A stretch of DNA of 64,000 nucleotides from NCBI RefSeq assembly GCF_001680005.1, contig NC_033562.1, positions 682,001-746,000 of the forward strand, read 5' to 3'. The translations under genes and the position numbers were made by a program. Source of the DNA: Plasmodium coatneyi (lineage: Eukaryota > Apicomplexa > Aconoidasida > Haemosporida > Plasmodiidae). A model generated the notes under the pieces. The model worked only from the letters and a program-made list of their open reading frames with translations. It was not told where the DNA came from and searched no databases. Of this stretch, positions 54,758-64,000 are shown one piece after another. Each line of letters opens with the position of its first letter. Position 1 is the stretch's first letter.

Positions 54758-56023
54758 CTAATTGTAAAACTTTCGAAACTTCATTTTGACCAAATCAGAG
54801 TAGAAGCTCTCCTTCTGGTTCCTACTCCACACATGTAGGTTCAGATTTTTTTTCATTTCCCGAAGAAGGCTCTTTTTTTTCGTGTCGCTAGATTTGTTTG
54901 CAGGATTCTCATCCTTACGTGCAGCTAAACCACCTTCCCGTTGACAGCCTGAAAAAGATCTGACCCTTTCTAACAGCTGTAAATATTTCACGTACAAATT
55001 AGCGGCATGGTCGAAGTCGATGTAAATAGCTTTCTTACAGACGAAGTCTGGAAATAGACGAGTGTTTAAAATGAAATCCTTATGCTTAAAGAATATATAT
55101 GCGAGGTTTTTTTTTTTTTTTCTTTTTTCCTGTCTCACTTCTCCTTCTGGAGCTTCTCCCTTCCTCCTTATTACCATTTCAACAAAACTCTCCAAAAGGC
55201 TCATACGATGATTTAAAAAACTGACATATGCCGTTTCGTAAAATTTATAAAAAGAGTGATGGTTAACCCAGTGTACATTATTGTTTATGTCTTGGATTAT
55301 CTCGTTGCATTTTTGAAAGGAACTTAAGTTTGCATTTCTCTTCAGTATGCTCACCACGTTGTACTTACTGGGGTGACGACTCCTCCAGAAGTATGTCCCA
55401 TACAAGCAGCTGCTACATGCAAAGTGGTTTCTACTTCTGTCCAAGTAAAGGTTCTTCCTGTTTATGCTCTTAGAATAGTGCACGTGTTGCCGCTTTACCT
55501 TTCTCACCTTTGCATTTTCAAGTATGTCCATGAAGAGGGTATTTTCTAAAAATAATCCCAACGTGTGTGTGTAATCATATTCCTCTTTGGCTAGCACATG
55601 GTCGGAAAAAATAATGTTACCTACCCCCTGCTTAACTTTGTTGTATATATGTCCCTTCACATTCTCATCGGTGTTCCTGCGATCGACCAAATAGACGTTG
55701 TCCAGAATGTTCTTTTTTTCGCAGTCGGACAGACATCTCAGTTTTGGCAACAATATATACACAAAGTAGTGAAAGTAAAAGTAGCTGATTTGGCTGGTGG
55801 AAAAATGGATGACTAGGTTTTTTCTCTTCCTCTTCTTTCTATTCTCACTTACTTTCCTCTTGTTCGTGTAATGCGATTTTTCCCAGTTGCTAAAAAAAGG
55901 ATCTCCCCTGATGGATCTTTTTTTAAAGAAGTTTTCCTTATTACGCAGGCTTAAAAGCACGTACGCGAATACGCGGCTGAAGTGGTGGCTTCCTTTCAGG
56001 TGTTCCTTGTAAATGGTTATCAT
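54758..56023 (-). CDS. conserved-looking protein of unknown function, 421 aa
   Basis: Single exon starting MITIYKEHLKGSHHFSRVF. Rich in Lys, Tyr, Phe, His and Asn with few gaps of low complexity except a RRKGEAPEGEVRQEKRKKKK stretch (about 287-306). A hydrophobic-aromatic block FSTSQISYFYFHYFVYILLPKLRC (about 74-97) may be a membrane segment or buried helix. A Cys-rich knot CSSCLYGTYFW lies near residue 205. The N-terminus is basic with hydrophobic residues, which would suit a mitochondrial presequence, but there is no classical secretory signal. The family is not recognised. It is divergent from the apicoplast Nfu gene, 682 bases away. Confidence 0.75.
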   Translation of the reverse strand: MITIYKEHLKGSHHFSRVFAYVLLSLRNKENFFKKRSIRGDPFFSNWEKSHYTNKRKVSENRKKRKRKNLVIHFSTSQISYFYFHYFVYILLPKLRCLSDCEKKNILDNVYLVDRRNTDENVKGHIYNKVKQGVGNIIFSDHVLAKEEYDYTHTLGLFLENTLFMDILENAKVRKVKRQHVHYSKSINRKNLYLDRSRNHFACSSCLYGTYFWRSRHPSKYNVVSILKRNANLSSFQKCNEIIQDINNNVHWVNHHSFYKFYETAYVSFLNHRMSLLESFVEMVIRRKGEAPEGEVRQEKRKKKKNLAYIFFKHKDFILNTRLFPDFVCKKAIYIDFDHAANLYVKYLQLLERVRSFSGCQREGGLAARKDENPANKSSDTKKKSLLREMKKNLNLHVWSRNQKESFYSDLVKMKFRKFYN

Positions 56024-56705
56024 GCTTGGGGGAAGGGGAGTCGCCTTAACTGTTTAATTGCTTCACATATTTTGACTTCTCTTTTTGCTGCTTCTCTGTC
56101 ACCTCTTAGCGCAAGTTATGCTAACTTCAAGCGTCGCTGCTTTGTTCTGCTTGTGTGGGCACGCACATTCCTTCTTCGCTTCTCCCAAATAGTTGTAGTT
56201 CCCCATTTTTCAGATTTTTCCTTCGGTTAAGGTGACCCTCCTCTGTGCCAGGCGTTCCCCGTTCAGTTAAAGATGCCGCAACGTCAAATAGGAGCGGGCA
56301 GAACTATTTCACACCACGGAAGATGCCTCAAATAATGATAACAAAAATGGTAACTGCTAAGTTGCGAGAATATACACCTATTTATGTTCCTTTAAAACAA
56401 AAATGGGAAAAGCTAGCTGGAAAAAAAAAAAAAATATGAACAACCAAAATAAATCCTACATAAAAAAAAAAAATATACATAAAGGTGCAAAAAAGCCAAT
56501 TTAGAAAAAAAAAATATGAATAGTTCATAAAAAAAAAATTGGAACCATTTTAATTTTGCCATCACACACGTTTTGGCATAATCCCACATAAAGATGAATG
56601 TATCCCACTTTTTGCAATCGCAGGATGATACCATAGTTTATTACAAAATTTAGCCTTCACAGGTTTAGGCGCTTTTTTTCCAACACACACTTTGCGTAAA
56701 CAAAA
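56024..56705. promoter_or_regulatory. divergent intergenic region between the 421-aa gene and Nfu
   Basis: 682 bases between two start codons, so both promoters lie here. The right half (56420-56540) is dominated by A runs interrupted by TAT steps. No specific binding site is claimed. Confidence 0.45.
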
Positions 56706-57707
56706 ATGAGAAACATCATGTTGGAAGGCAGCTTCACCCTTTTGCTGTCCCTTTTTTTGTGTGCAAAAAATGCAGGGAGTTTAAAACACCCCCAAGGCAC
56801 TCTCCTATTCGTGCACAACAGCTCTGACCTTTTCCAAAATGACACCCTTAGCGTGTTGCGAAACAAGACGAATATACAGAATAAAAAAAAAATTTCGCGC
56901 TTCAAAATACGTTCGTCGGAGGAGAAACAGAAGGATGGGGGGCTACACTACGATTTAACCCCTGAAAATGTGGAAAAGGTTTTAAATTTAATTCGACCAA
57001 AGTTGCAAATAGATAACGGCGATGTCGAATTGGTAGACATAAAAAACAACGATTTGTATATTAAATTGTTGGGGAACTGCGTCACCTGCAGCTCCAACAG
57101 CGTCACAGTGTCGCAAGTTATAAAGAAGACACTAAAAATGTACATACGGAATGAAAAAAATGAAGAGCCAAACGTGATCATCACCAATTTTGACGAAATA
57201 AGTGAGGAAAATATATACGGCTGCTTGAGCGATCTGAAACCGTACTTTGATTTTCTGAGTAAGTGTCACACGGGAGGGGGCACGTCCCCTTGGTGTTATT
57301 CCTTCGGGGAGGGGGAGTTTTTCAAAAGACGAGGCGCTTCGTATTCCATCAGTTAAACTCCCTCACCCCTCAAAAGGGCAAAACAAAGTGCTCTTTAACC
57401 GTGAAGTGTACATAGTGCGCATAATGCAAAAACATAGCACTCCCCCAATGAACATCTACTCCTTCCCCCCGCAGAGGTGAAGGTAGTAATCACGGACCTC
57501 ATGAAGAACAAGGAAAATATCAACAACTCCGTTTCGTTGGTTTTTAAAAAGGTTGACCCGGGCGGAGGCAGCGACGCGGATGGGGAAGCCGGCCTAAATG
57601 CAGACCCCTACGAGGAGCCAGTCAAAATACCCTTCAGCGTGAAGAGCGAAATAACGGAACGGCTGAAGCAGAAGTTCCCCACGCTCGTCGTCAACTTTGA
57701 GAATTAA
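56706..57707 (+). CDS. NFU: NifU-like iron-sulfur scaffold Nfu, apicoplast-type
   Basis: Exons 56706-57258 and 57475-57707 join in phase 1 to give 261 aa. Residues 1-24 (NIMLEGSFTLLLSLFLCAKN) are a signal peptide, followed by a Lys/Asn-rich transit-like stretch to about residue 78: the bipartite leader of apicoplast proteins. The Nfu domain (about 82-150) reads LTPENVEKVLNLIRPKLQID, GDVELVDIKNNDLYIKLLG, then NCVTCSSNSVTVSQVIKK with the CxxC (Cys 125 and 128) that holds the cluster between two subunits. Known: apicoplast Nfu receives [4Fe-4S] clusters from the SUF machinery and passes them to enzymes such as IspG, IspH and LipA. The residue pair inside CxxC is VT rather than the common GC or the GCPSS context. 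The C-terminal extension ends KQKFPTLVVNFEN. 223 bases separate its stop from the convergent RAP gene. Confidence 0.94.
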
Positions 57708-57930
57708 ATCAGCACCATCTTTTCATGTGTAGCGCCTGTCTGGGCGTTTTAGTTTCACCTCCAGTTGGGTGGATTTTCATTTTTTTTAAGTATCCTTTGG
57801 GGAGAACTACGGGGGAGAGTGCCACAAAAAAAAAAAAAAAAAAGAAAACACACACACACCATAGCATAGCATGGTACCGTGCAGTAACGTTACGAACGCC
57901 TGGCCCAGACACGGAGCACTCCCAAGCCCG

Positions 57931-59614
57931 CTACACCGTTATATGCTCAGGCGGCCAACTACGAAACTTGACCCGCTTATGCTTCAAGTGCAGCAAATCC
58001 GAATCGAAGTACTTCTCCTGGTAAAGCTCCCCCTGGTGTTGTTGCTTCTGTACACCACGCTCTGATTGGAAAACTTCCAAAACACGGACCAGTTGCGATT
58101 CCTTCTGTTCCTCTGTCAATGTATCCCAAAAGCACTTATGAATATTAACAACGTTAAAATTGAGCTTTTTAAAAATCCGGTTTTTTAACGATATGGTTCC
58201 ACTGACCAGTGGTCTGTTAAAACCAATAGGGTGGAAGTAGTCATACTCTATGCATAAGTTTAGAGGCTTATAAAAATGGGACGTAAAAAAACAATGCTGC
58301 TCATCTATCTTCCGGCCAACAGATAAATTAATGAAGAAATTTTTTAACTGTAACTTTTGTATAATGTTTTCCATTTCGAGCTGCATCTTTTCTGACCCCT
58401 GATTCTGGGCAGTTATCAAAATATTATCTAGCCATTTTAGATGTAAATATTCTTGAATGAAATAGGGTACGCTCTCCTTTATGATCCTTTCGTTGCTCGG
58501 TTTTTCAACGTCACAACAGTAGAGGGTCATGTAAAGGTAGTATTGAATCCACCCACTTTCTGCTATATTTTCCTTAGTTAATCCATCGCATGCATTTTTT
58601 AAAATTTCTGGCAAAAAAGTGGTATACCCGTTTGGCATAATATGATCCTTGAGGGGAAATTCATACATGTTGTTTACGACGATAACGTAGGCTAACAATG
58701 ACCAGCAGAAATTAGTCATGTCCCCTTTCGCTTCATCCTTCCGGTTGTATATATTGGTGAGTATCTTTTCTATTAAGTTGTAGCCTCTAGAGAGGTTGTC
58801 GTGGGAGCCGAATTGAACTTCCTGGTTTGTTAGTCCTAGGTAGGACAAACAGAAGCTCATCATAGACAACGTTGGTACGCGGAACTTGTCCAGATCCATT
58901 TCTATGAGTTCCAAAATAGTTGGGAGGAGATAATAGCATCTATAGTCTAGACAGGACATTGCGTATAGCAATCTGGGGCAGTGCCTCGCTTTTATTCTCT
59001 CCTTCCTTTCGATTAAATCGTACACCAGAAATTTGAATAACTTCAGCTCGTGAATGGCTTCCTTATCCTTGACGCTCCAGAAGGAGTTAAATCCAAACAC
59101 GTTGGCTAGCTGGCAGAAGCACCTCACTAGCCAGTTGTAATTAGGGTAATCCTCCTTCTCGATGTAGTCCTTGTACAGCCTAGTTTTGTTGGATGAAAGG
59201 GGGAAGAAGCGATGTAATTATACTATATACTACGCGTGTTTTCGCCACTTTTATTGTTGCGCATCTAGGTGGGAAGATCCCACTTGTACACTTATAAACA
59301 TTCAGGAAGGGGAGAACGCACCGTAGTATGGACCGTGGGTTCGAGTAGCACTTATCCAGCTTTTCAAAATACGAAGATACGAAATTTTCCGGGGGAACAA
59401 AATCGAAAAGGTCAATTTTTTTTTTTTTCGTTTTGTCATAGTACTCCTTGGTTAGGAAGGAGTTCTTGATAAGGGACTCCGTTGCGATGCCTTGCCTTTT
59501 CCGCCTGAACGGTCCCTCACCCGCCTCCTTCACGAAGTGATACGTCTGTAAGGGGTAAACACTGTGCAACGTCCGAGCAGTGCTTATCGCTTTCTTCACC
59601 ACTTGCTTCTTCAT
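57931..59614 (-). CDS. RAP-domain protein, probable organellar RNA-binding
   Basis: Exons on the complement 59322-59614 and 57931-59179 give 513 aa, in phase. The start is MKKQVVKKAISTARTLHSVY, a Lys/Arg/Ser-rich amphipathic N-terminus of mitochondrial-presequence type. A helical middle (CQLANVFGFNSFW, ARHCPRLLYAMSCLDYRCYY, PTLSMMSFCLSYLGLTNQEV, NFCWSLLAYVIVVNN) resembles degenerate 37-residue heptatricopeptide-like helical repeats. Near residues 415-470 the sequence RPLVSGTISLKNRIFKKLNF NVVNIHKCFW runs into ...LVRVLE, the order of the RAP domain (G...L..R.L...G..VV.I....W..L......YL...L). RAP proteins are expanded in Apicomplexa and bind organellar RNA, notably fragmented mitochondrial rRNAs. 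Whether this one works in the mitochondrion or the apicoplast is not shown. The intron uses a GTGCGT donor and a poor acceptor (AACTAG). Confidence 0.75.
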
Positions 59615-60887
59615 TTTGGGCAGATGGTATCCTAACGGGGGACGGTCCTCGTGCAGGCTTATACACCCAAGCGGGTCTTACTTATTGTAGCTGTTCACTA
59701 ACGCGCAGGAAACTGCTACGCGAATGCAACACACCACGTATGTGGCACACCCTGGGCCATTTTCCTCACTCGTCCAAATGACTCACCTGCGGAGGAGGAA
59801 TAACCCGTGCATGCATTAGGAGTGTTTCCTGCCTAGCGATATGCGAACATACGCGAGTTATTACTACACAGGGCCATTTCCCCCTCGTTCCCGGTGCCAC
59901 ATGAAAGGCCTACCGTTTTGGGAGGCTAACCTATTTGGCGGTAGCCCTGATGGGAAGGCATAGCCTACTACAGTGCCAACATGTGTGAAAAGAAAAAAAA
60001 AAAAAACTAAACAGGTAGAAGCGCGGACGGCCGGAAAACAGAAAAATGGAGAGTCCCTACAGACTTTAATAAAATATGTAAACACCTAAATACACCGCGG
60101 AACATTTATTATTTTATTTATTTTTTTTTTTCTCGCAGAATGGGAGATTCAATCCGTGCGTGGTTGGGTTCCCCCCTTGAGTGCATAACCCCAATCGGTA
60201 TTGCCGTTCCAGGCTTTGTGCAGGGGCTGCTTGGTATGCGCCGCAGTGGATATTTCCACCATTTGGCTGCTTCGCTTATTTTGCCACCCGGCCATTTTTT
60301 TCCACTCCGCGTTGTCCCTCGTTAGATTGACTTACCTTGCGCTGGAATTATTGATTCAGGCTGAGCGAACAACGCTGTATAGCTTCCGCCAATTTGGAAC
60401 CACGTTACTTTGCTACCTGTATTTTTGCGACTCCCAATTTGGGGGATGAAAACACAGCGGTGGTGGATCTACCGGCTGAGACTTTTTTCCCATTTTGACA
60501 ACATTCTTTTTTTTTCCTTTAACTTTATATTTTAATCCGCAAAAGTGACTTTTTTTTTTTTTTTTTTACAAACATATGAAACCGTATAATTTTATCTGTG
60601 AAGTCACTAATTCGTTTCTTATTTAAATACTTCATTAACGTTGTTGCCTGTTTTGTGACTTTCTGCAAAAATGCTTTGTTCATCTGTCCTCCGCAGGGCC
60701 AGTCTGCGGTTCGCTGCGTTATCCGAGGCATAACCGGCACGCAGCTCCCTCAGGGTGAGTACATACAACCCCCACATAGCCCCCCCATTTTAGTAAATCT
60801 CCAGTGGTTGCCACTCCACCTGGTTACTTACGTAGCATAGTTATTTATTTCCCGGCCACCCTTTTTCCCCTCCACGCGAAGAGCAAA
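59615..60887. other. spacer upstream of the RAP gene and of the edge gene, with possible untranslated exons
   Basis: 1.27 kb between two divergent start codons. It holds one good donor (GTGAGT after 60752) preceded by a stretch open since 60694 with a CTCCGCAG acceptor at 60686-60697; these may be a 5' untranslated exon of the gene at 60888. An earlier CTCGCAG before an ATG at 60139 is a weaker candidate. Confidence 0.4.
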
Positions 60888-63800
60888 ATGGAGGTCCAAA
60901 CGTTAAGCAAAAAGGGGGAGTTCATAGATCACCTGCTTCGGGAGTTTGTTTGCAAGAGGGGGAAGCTAAAGAGGAAGGATATAATGAATAAAATGGAATA
61001 CTACATAGGAATATTAACAAATGTAAATTTGAAAATTGTGCACAATAAGAATTATCAAGTGGTGCATCTAGTTTTGGAGGTTCTGTTGACAAATGAGGTG
61101 CATCTAGAACCCATGATTTTGGACAAAATTTTGGCTTGCCTGAATATGAGGCAGATTCTACAGAAAAATGACAAGGTGAAAATTAAGCACATTAATAATA
61201 TTCTGCATCTCCTAAATCGGAAGAGCAGGAACAACTTGAACGCTACAAATTTGTTCAACCTGCTCTTCGATGCCGTGGCGCTGCTCCTGGAGGCCTTTTG
61301 CGAGGAGGACATTTACAGCGTCGCCCGCCGGGTGGACTACACGCTGGGGGGGAAGAAGCGGCAACATCAGCAAGAAAATGATGAGGAGGAGGAAGAAGAA
61401 GGTGACAATGATGAGGATGATGATGACGAATTGGACGAACCTCCCAGTGAACCTCTGACCGCCCCGCTGCAAACGGGAAAGCGCAAACGTGCAAACGGGC
61501 CGCCAAGCTCCCCAGGAGGGGGAAGCAGCGAATCGGACAGTGAACCCCACGATGGTGGCACCTCAGAAGGCATTACGAACGATGAGGTGCATCCCCCGAA
61601 GAAGCGAAAAAAAGAGGACGGGTCAGACCACGGGGTGCAGTTCCCCATAGGTACACACCAAAACATAGCACGCATAAATGATTATGTAATACACGTGAAC
61701 AGTCTGTTCAGTCTCTACTTCAAGAATTACAAACCCATGCTGAACGATGTGAAGATATATTCCTTTTATAGCAACCTATTCGGGTTGTTTGCCTACCTGT
61801 ACGACTACATAGGGTACATACAAGAATTGGCAGAGAGGTACCAAGCGGATGAGGAGAATCCCCGTAGCAGCTTCGACGCAGTGGTGAAAAACCTGTCCAC
61901 TTTGAAGGGTCTTATAAAGAAACAAATCACCCTCAGTTTAGACAACATAAGCAAAGGCTATTTTAAAAGTGTGTTTGCATCCTACTTGGAGAGTAAAGAA
62001 GAGCTAAAAGTGAATTACTCATTTTTCCTTTTCCAGGAGAATGAAAAATTGTTGGAGGTAATCTACCTCATGCTGAATAAAGTATCGAACGAAGATGCGT
62101 GCTTCCGATTTGATCCTCATGGGGATAAGTTGACCTGCCAATTTGCCAATCTCCATAAAAGTAAAAGAGACAAACTGATTTACTTCTTCAAGGATAACCA
62201 TAGTTTCAGTGGGAAGTACCCCTTTTTGGGGGTTAGTAAAATTAAGGGGTGCTTGAAAGTCTTGGGTACTATAATGAAATACCTCCTCCTCAAACATCCC
62301 AGTGCAAACTTCCCACATGTGCAGACTTACTTTACCCTTTTTTTGTTAATCCCTCATTTTGAGTTAACCCTCTATGGTAAGCACGTCAAAGGGGAGTATG
62401 CCAAGCTGTTTAACTTTTCCAAGTCGAAAAAGGAAAACACTCTTCCTACCGTTAATTGTTCCGTGCCAGACTCCGACGCAGAGGCATCAGTCGTCGATAA
62501 GCGATCTGTTGGGGAGACCAAAGTAACGATCCACAGAAACGCTGCCAGCTACTTCAAATCTGTGCAGGTAAAAATCGCCCACTCAGTATGCCGTTTCGAA
62601 GAAGAACTCAACCTCAACGATCAAAAAGAAACTTACAATAATGTGCATATTCTGGTAGAGTACTCAAAGTTAGTGTATAAATTTTTAAGGTACCTAAATG
62701 GAAGGAGCAATATAAGGAAAGACACGTTCCTGTTTGTTAATATGACCTACTTGGTGAAGTACCTATTCGATTGCCTAACGAATGCCTACTTTGAATTGAC
62801 CACGACGAAATGGAAGAGTGCCTTACGGGAGTGCACTACGGAAGGATTGTCTTGCCCCGACACGTTAAGTAGTTCCTCACGTGAAAAAATGTACATCAGT
62901 GGAAAACCCCATTTGCTACTCTACGATAGGAAGATCAGAAACATATTTTCCACGCACCCGTGTGGGAAAACTCCCCAATTGGAAGTTACTACAGTAGAAA
63001 AAAGCAACAGCAGAAGCGACCCTGGAGATGTGTCAACTCGCCTGTTTCTCCTCCTACAACCAAAGGGAAAAAAAAAAAAAAAAAAAAATATGATGATTTA
63101 TTTAAACTACCTAATATACGTCAACCAAATCAACCTCATAACGGTCGTCCATTTTGACGTCACCCTGAGGACAGTGATCTTTTCCACTCTGTTCAATTTT
63201 GCCAAGGGGATCACCTCCAACGGGAGGTACAGCCACAACAACCACACGGGCAACCTGAACATTATCAATACTTGCCGCGTCAACAGTTTTCACGTTAGCA
63301 GTTTTCACGTTAACCACTTCGGGGGCCACATCCTGAGGAACGTCCTAACCAAGTACGTAGACATATTTGGGGTGAAGGGGCTCTTCAAATTTCTGCACTA
63401 CTACATCATTGGAAATGTGAAGGCAAAGCAGGATCAGTCCATGAGGAGCATTCACTTTCTGCTAAATCACGTCATAATGGACGTGTTTAAAAGTAGCGTT
63501 AGTAAGTGGGTCGACCAGGTCTCCACCATTTTGGCCTACCTGATCGAGGTGTACACTTACCACGTGTCTAAATTGGGCCAAGCGGTAGAAGGTATACTAC
63601 ACATAAGGGAAGGTGGCGTAATTGCAGATGGGAGAAACATTTTGGTTAGCAGCAGCCAACCGGAACAGGTGGAGAAGAACCCCCTGGCCAACTACCCACC
63701 GATTGTCCAAAATGTAGAAACGTTGGAGTACATCATTTGCTGCTTCTTAAAGTCCATTCCAAAGAAGGACATAACCCAAGGGTTGCTGACTCACGTGAAG

Positions 63801-64000
63801 GAAATTGCATCTGTCCATTTGACGAAGCTGAAGAATGAAGTCACCTTTCATGACAAATTAGGGAACAGCAATTCTACCAACACGAAGTTTGCCTACTCCT
63901 CCTGCAAATTCTATGTACTTTACTTTTTCAACTATAGTTTATCCAGGGTGGCTATGTATTCCCTGCTGCATGGAGAAGTAAAAACCGACCAGCTGTTATG
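60888..64000 (+). CDS. large conserved-looking protein of unknown function, cut by the window end
   Basis: From ATG 60888 (MEVQTLSKKGEFIDHLLREF) the frame stays open for about 1,037 codons to the last base; no stop is reached, so the gene is 3'-partial. The product is mostly helical, Leu/Lys/Tyr/Asn-rich, with a conserved-looking N-terminal block (about 1-140; DIMNKMEYYIGILTNVNLKI, LDKILACLNMRQIL, LLFDAVALLLEAFCEEDIYS). A Glu/Asp-rich insert (about 165-185) and a basic GKRKRANG/PPKKRKK cluster (about 200-245; possible nuclear signal) follow, then long helical stretches. A K6 run comes from a 21-A tract at 63068-63088, with consistent coding on both sides. Architecture fits a nuclear HEAT-like or nucleolar assembly protein, but I do not recognise the family. 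The neighbour is the RAP gene, divergent. Confidence 0.8.
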   Translation, partial: MEVQTLSKKGEFIDHLLREFVCKRGKLKRKDIMNKMEYYIGILTNVNLKIVHNKNYQVVHLVLEVLLTNEVHLEPMILDKILACLNMRQILQKNDKVKIKHINNILHLLNRKSRNNLNATNLFNLLFDAVALLLEAFCEEDIYSVARRVDYTLGGKKRQHQQENDEEEEEEGDNDEDDDDELDEPPSEPLTAPLQTGKRKRANGPPSSPGGGSSESDSEPHDGGTSEGITNDEVHPPKKRKKEDGSDHGVQFPIGTHQNIARINDYVIHVNSLFSLYFKNYKPMLNDVKIYSFYSNLFGLFAYLYDYIGYIQELAERYQADEENPRSSFDAVVKNLSTLKGLIKKQITLSLDNISKGYFKSVFASYLESKEELKVNYSFFLFQENEKLLEVIYLMLNKVSNEDACFRFDPHGDKLTCQFANLHKSKRDKLIYFFKDNHSFSGKYPFLGVSKIKGCLKVLGTIMKYLLLKHPSANFPHVQTYFTLFLLIPHFELTLYGKHVKGEYAKLFNFSKSKKENTLPTVNCSVPDSDAEASVVDKRSVGETKVTIHRNAASYFKSVQVKIAHSVCRFEEELNLNDQKETYNNVHILVEYSKLVYKFLRYLNGRSNIRKDTFLFVNMTYLVKYLFDCLTNAYFELTTTKWKSALRECTTEGLSCPDTLSSSSREKMYISGKPHLLLYDRKIRNIFSTHPCGKTPQLEVTTVEKSNSRSDPGDVSTRLFLLLQPKGKKKKKKNMMIYLNYLIYVNQINLITVVHFDVTLRTVIFSTLFNFAKGITSNGRYSHNNHTGNLNIINTCRVNSFHVSSFHVNHFGGHILRNVLTKYVDIFGVKGLFKFLHYYIIGNVKAKQDQSMRSIHFLLNHVIMDVFKSSVSKWVDQVSTILAYLIEVYTYHVSKLGQAVEGILHIREGGVIADGRNILVSSSQPEQVEKNPLANYPPIVQNVETLEYIICCFLKSIPKKDITQGLLTHVKEIASVHLTKLKNEVTFHDKLGNSNSTNTKFAYSSCKFYVLYFFNYSLSRVAMYSLLHGEVKTDQLL
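63068..63088 (+). repeat. 21-A tract inside coding sequence
   Basis: A run of 21 A codes six Lys in the edge gene. The frame that is open upstream is the same one that is open downstream, so the tract length given here is in register. Confidence 0.85.

Noticed and set aside
60139..60325. Frame MGDSIRAWLGSPLECITPIG... after a CTCGCAG
   Set aside because: Could be a tiny first exon, but no partner could be joined with confidence.
1..64000. CRISPR arrays, insertion sequences, prokaryotic operons, telomeric or subtelomeric families
   Set aside because: None seen; the region is a conserved chromosome-internal block of a Plasmodium genome.

Overview
The window is nuclear DNA of a malaria parasite. 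Introns are short and bounded by GT/AG, exons are often tiny, proteins carry Lys/Asp/Asn-rich low-complexity inserts, homopolymer A/T tracts of 20-31 bases are frequent, and several proteins are apicomplexan types (a RAP-domain protein, an apicoplast-type Nfu, a bifunctional PabA-PabB). Base composition is far less AT-rich than in P. falciparum, which points to the P. vivax / P. cynomolgi / P. knowlesi clade; the species cannot be fixed from the sequence alone. The neighbouring genes for glutamine synthetase, phosphoglycerate kinase, p-aminobenzoate synthase and S-adenosylmethionine synthetase match, from memory, a conserved block on P. falciparum chromosome 9.

Layout. 0-8.8 kb (+): a giant beta-propeller protein, probably CPSF160-like. 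9.9-12.4 kb (+): ten-exon splicing factor PRP18. 12.9-14.8 kb (-): glutamine synthetase. 15.1-15.6 kb (+): an 89-aa two-exon gene. 16.5-17.7 kb (-): PGK. 18.9-22.2 kb (-): PabA-PabB fusion of folate synthesis. 22.7-25.1 kb (-): a nine-exon secreted protein with a probable laminin-G/concanavalin-like domain. 26.6-27.8 kb (-): S-adenosylmethionine synthetase. 30.4-35.6 kb (-): ubiquitin-like-domain protein with a BAG6-like C-terminus. 37.5-41.0 kb (-): axonemal dynein intermediate chain 1. 41.9-42.7 kb (-): Lys-rich protein. 44.1-45.5 kb (+): RPF1 (Brix). 46.0-48.2 kb (+): secreted protein with a C-terminal MATH domain. 48.6-53.2 kb (-): CTR9 (Paf1 complex). 54.8-56.0 kb (-): unknown. 56.7-57.7 kb (+): apicoplast Nfu. 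57.9-59.6 kb (-): RAP-domain protein. 60.9 kb to the end (+): a large unknown protein that runs off the window.

There are no operons. Genes are separate units with 0.2-2.6 kb of AT-tract-rich spacer. Functional themes: mRNA biogenesis (CPSF-like, PRP18, CTR9), ribosome biogenesis (RPF1), central metabolism and one-carbon/folate supply (glutamine synthetase makes the amide donor used by PabA-PabB; SAM synthetase), protein quality control (BAG6-like), male gamete motility (DNAI1) and organelle biology (Nfu, RAP protein). Exon joins were worked out by hand from splice sites, codon phase and remembered family sequences. Phase closes for every multi-exon gene reported. Individual boundaries can be off by a codon where noted.
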